From: Albula goreensis
Lineage: Eukaryota > Chordata > Actinopteri > Albuliformes > Albulidae
Assembly: GCA_022829145.1 (NCBI GenBank)
Contig: CM040743.1
Location: forward strand, 3,487,646-3,551,645
DNA: 64,000 bases
Direction of reading: 5' to 3'
Part shown: positions 62,741-64,000 of the stretch, one piece after another
Layout of the letters: each line of letters opens with the position of its first letter
Numbering within the stretch: the stretch's first letter is position 1
The notes under the pieces: model-generated
Database searches by the model: none
What the model saw: only the letters and a program-made list of their open reading frames with translations
Told to the model about the DNA's origin: nothing
Translations under genes and position numbers: made by a program

Positions 62741-63517
62741 ATCAAAGATTGCAGTGCAATGTACTAATGAATTAATGCGGGTAGGTTGTTACCTATTACT
62801 CAATCATATTTTAGGAAAAAAAGAAACAAAATGGTGATGTATTGTAGCATGTCTTTGCTCATGTGACTGACTCTACACTCCCCAGTGCATTGTGGGAGCC
62901 TTGGAAGGGACAGCCGATGACGTGGGGAGAGGTTTGTTAGATTAACCCCACCCCGGCGTAAAGGGGGGAGGGAACTGGCCCCCGGCCCAATTCTGGGTCG
63001 TCCTGAAAGCCAAACGGCGTGTCCTGAGAGCACAGAGAAGAGTCCCAGCATTCTCAGTGTTCAGTGCCCTAAGGCCACCCTTACAGTCAGCAGCTTTGGC
63101 TGGTTTGGACTAAATCCAATTATAGGCAGACCAGACTTGGGAGCCCTTTAGTCCACTTGTCTGACACAGCGCTGTGCACAGGTCCATGTCTGATCTATGG
63201 TATTACAGACCTATACTTTTCCTTTGTAAGCATCGGGTGTCAATCCAGTTTGGTTCCAGATGCAGAATGCTGCAGTTTTTGGAGGGCTGGGTTCATGGTG
63301 AGCATTTTATTGCATTGTGAACCAGACAGGGACTTCTCAACCCTAGCTCAGCTGCGCGAAAGTTTGACTTACCAAGCCTCACCTCTCTGCGTCTGTGATT
63401 TGCCATATTAAATCATTTTCAAGTGGGCTCGACTGGGCATCTCCCTGCAGTATGGGTGGCCTTTTCACCAAACACAGTGTGTGTATGGACAAGCATTATA
63501 TCAGCAATGAAGTCAAA

Positions 63518-64000
63518 CAAAGGCTAGCTTCCAGGGCTAGGCTCGGCCATGCTAGGTTACCGCTAACGTTGAATGTCCCATCATTCCTTCTCTCTCTCCC
63601 TTTTCTGTTTCGATTTGTGACTGACAGAAACACTGTTGATGGATCAAAATGTAGGCCCCAGGCTTTTTTATCTGCAATGATACCAAACAAAAGCTAGCTT
63701 CCGGGGCCAGGCTAGGCTAGGGTAAGCTAGGCTATGCTAGGCTTCTGCTAACGCTGAACGTCCCATCACTCCTTCTCTCTCTCTCTTTTCTGTTTTGATT
63801 TGTAACTGACAGGAGAAACACTGTTGATGGATCAAAATGTAGGCCCCAGGCTTTTTTATCTGCAATGATACCAAACAAAAGCTAGCTTCCGGGGCCAGGC
63901 TAAGCTAGGGTAAGCTAGGCTATGCGAGGCTACTGCTAACGTTGAACGTCCCATCACTCCTTCTCTCTCTGTCTTTTCTGTTTTGATTTGTAACTGACAG
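63518..64000. repeat. 170-188-bp tandem repeat, open at right edge
   Basis: Three units beginning at about 63521, 63691 and 63879. Shared blocks: AGCTAGCTTCCGGGGCCAGG, GCTAACGTTGAACGTCCCAT, CTCTCTCTTTTCTGTTTTGA with TTTGTAACTGACAG, ACACTGTTGATGGATCAAAA and AGGCTTTTTTATCTGCAATG. Units 2 and 3 are about 95 percent alike by eye. The array continues beyond the window. Confidence 0.95.

Noticed and set aside
56397-64000. Next adcy1 exon (with the ILGDCYYC motif)
   Set aside because: I looked for it on the plus strand and did not find it; intron 4 appears to extend beyond the window.

Overview
The window looks like nuclear DNA of a ray-finned fish. It holds intron-split vertebrate genes with long introns, many long (CA/GT)n and (TA)n arrays, tRNA-derived fish SINE fragments, a decayed Tc1-like transposon and at least eight minisatellites. 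The species cannot be fixed from the sequence alone. Most open frames here are low-complexity or intronic; real coding sequence is only about 2.4 kb of the 64 kb.

Layout. (1) 1-5.2 kb: on the minus strand, the first two coding exons of a secreted C1q-like (C1q/TNF domain family) gene, followed by a 39-bp minisatellite that runs off the left edge. Upstream of this gene are two further decayed copies of its promoter and 5' flank, without coding exons. (2) 5.2-12.8 kb: mostly non-coding, with one minus-strand coding exon (9227-9338) that matches the N-terminus of PHACTR1. (3) 12.8-20.8 kb: a complete plus-strand sirt5 gene (mitochondrial NAD-dependent lysine deacylase) in eight coding exons, with a 40-bp minisatellite in the last intron and a poly(A) signal at 20754. 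(4) 20.8-43.1 kb: a 22-kb gene-poor stretch with microsatellites, a 48-bp minisatellite (36.3-37.2 kb), SINE pieces and a fold-back element. (5) 43.2-64 kb: the first four coding exons of plus-strand adcy1 (membrane adenylyl cyclase type 1), covering the N-terminus, the first six-helix membrane block and the start of the C1a catalytic domain. The rest of the gene lies beyond the right edge. Its introns hold a palindromic 47-bp minisatellite, a Tc1-like pseudogene, SINEs and a 170-188-bp tandem repeat at the end of the window.

The three named genes do not form a pathway. SIRT5 removes succinyl, malonyl and glutaryl groups from mitochondrial lysines, ADCY1 makes cAMP at the plasma membrane, and PHACTR1 binds actin and PP1. 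PHACTR1 and SIRT5 are near neighbours in human (6p24), but ADCY1 is on human chromosome 7, so one junction differs from human.

The most unusual observations are: the 5' splice site of adcy1 coding exon 3 is tandemly copied six times, each extra copy being a perfect donor that would produce an immediate stop; the best donor of sirt5 coding exon 7 does not keep the conserved reading frame; the invariant sirtuin QNID motif reads QNTD; the C1q-like promoter has two orphan copies; and there are two perfect short hairpins at 5.76 kb and 42.4 kb. I did not find a new multi-gene system.
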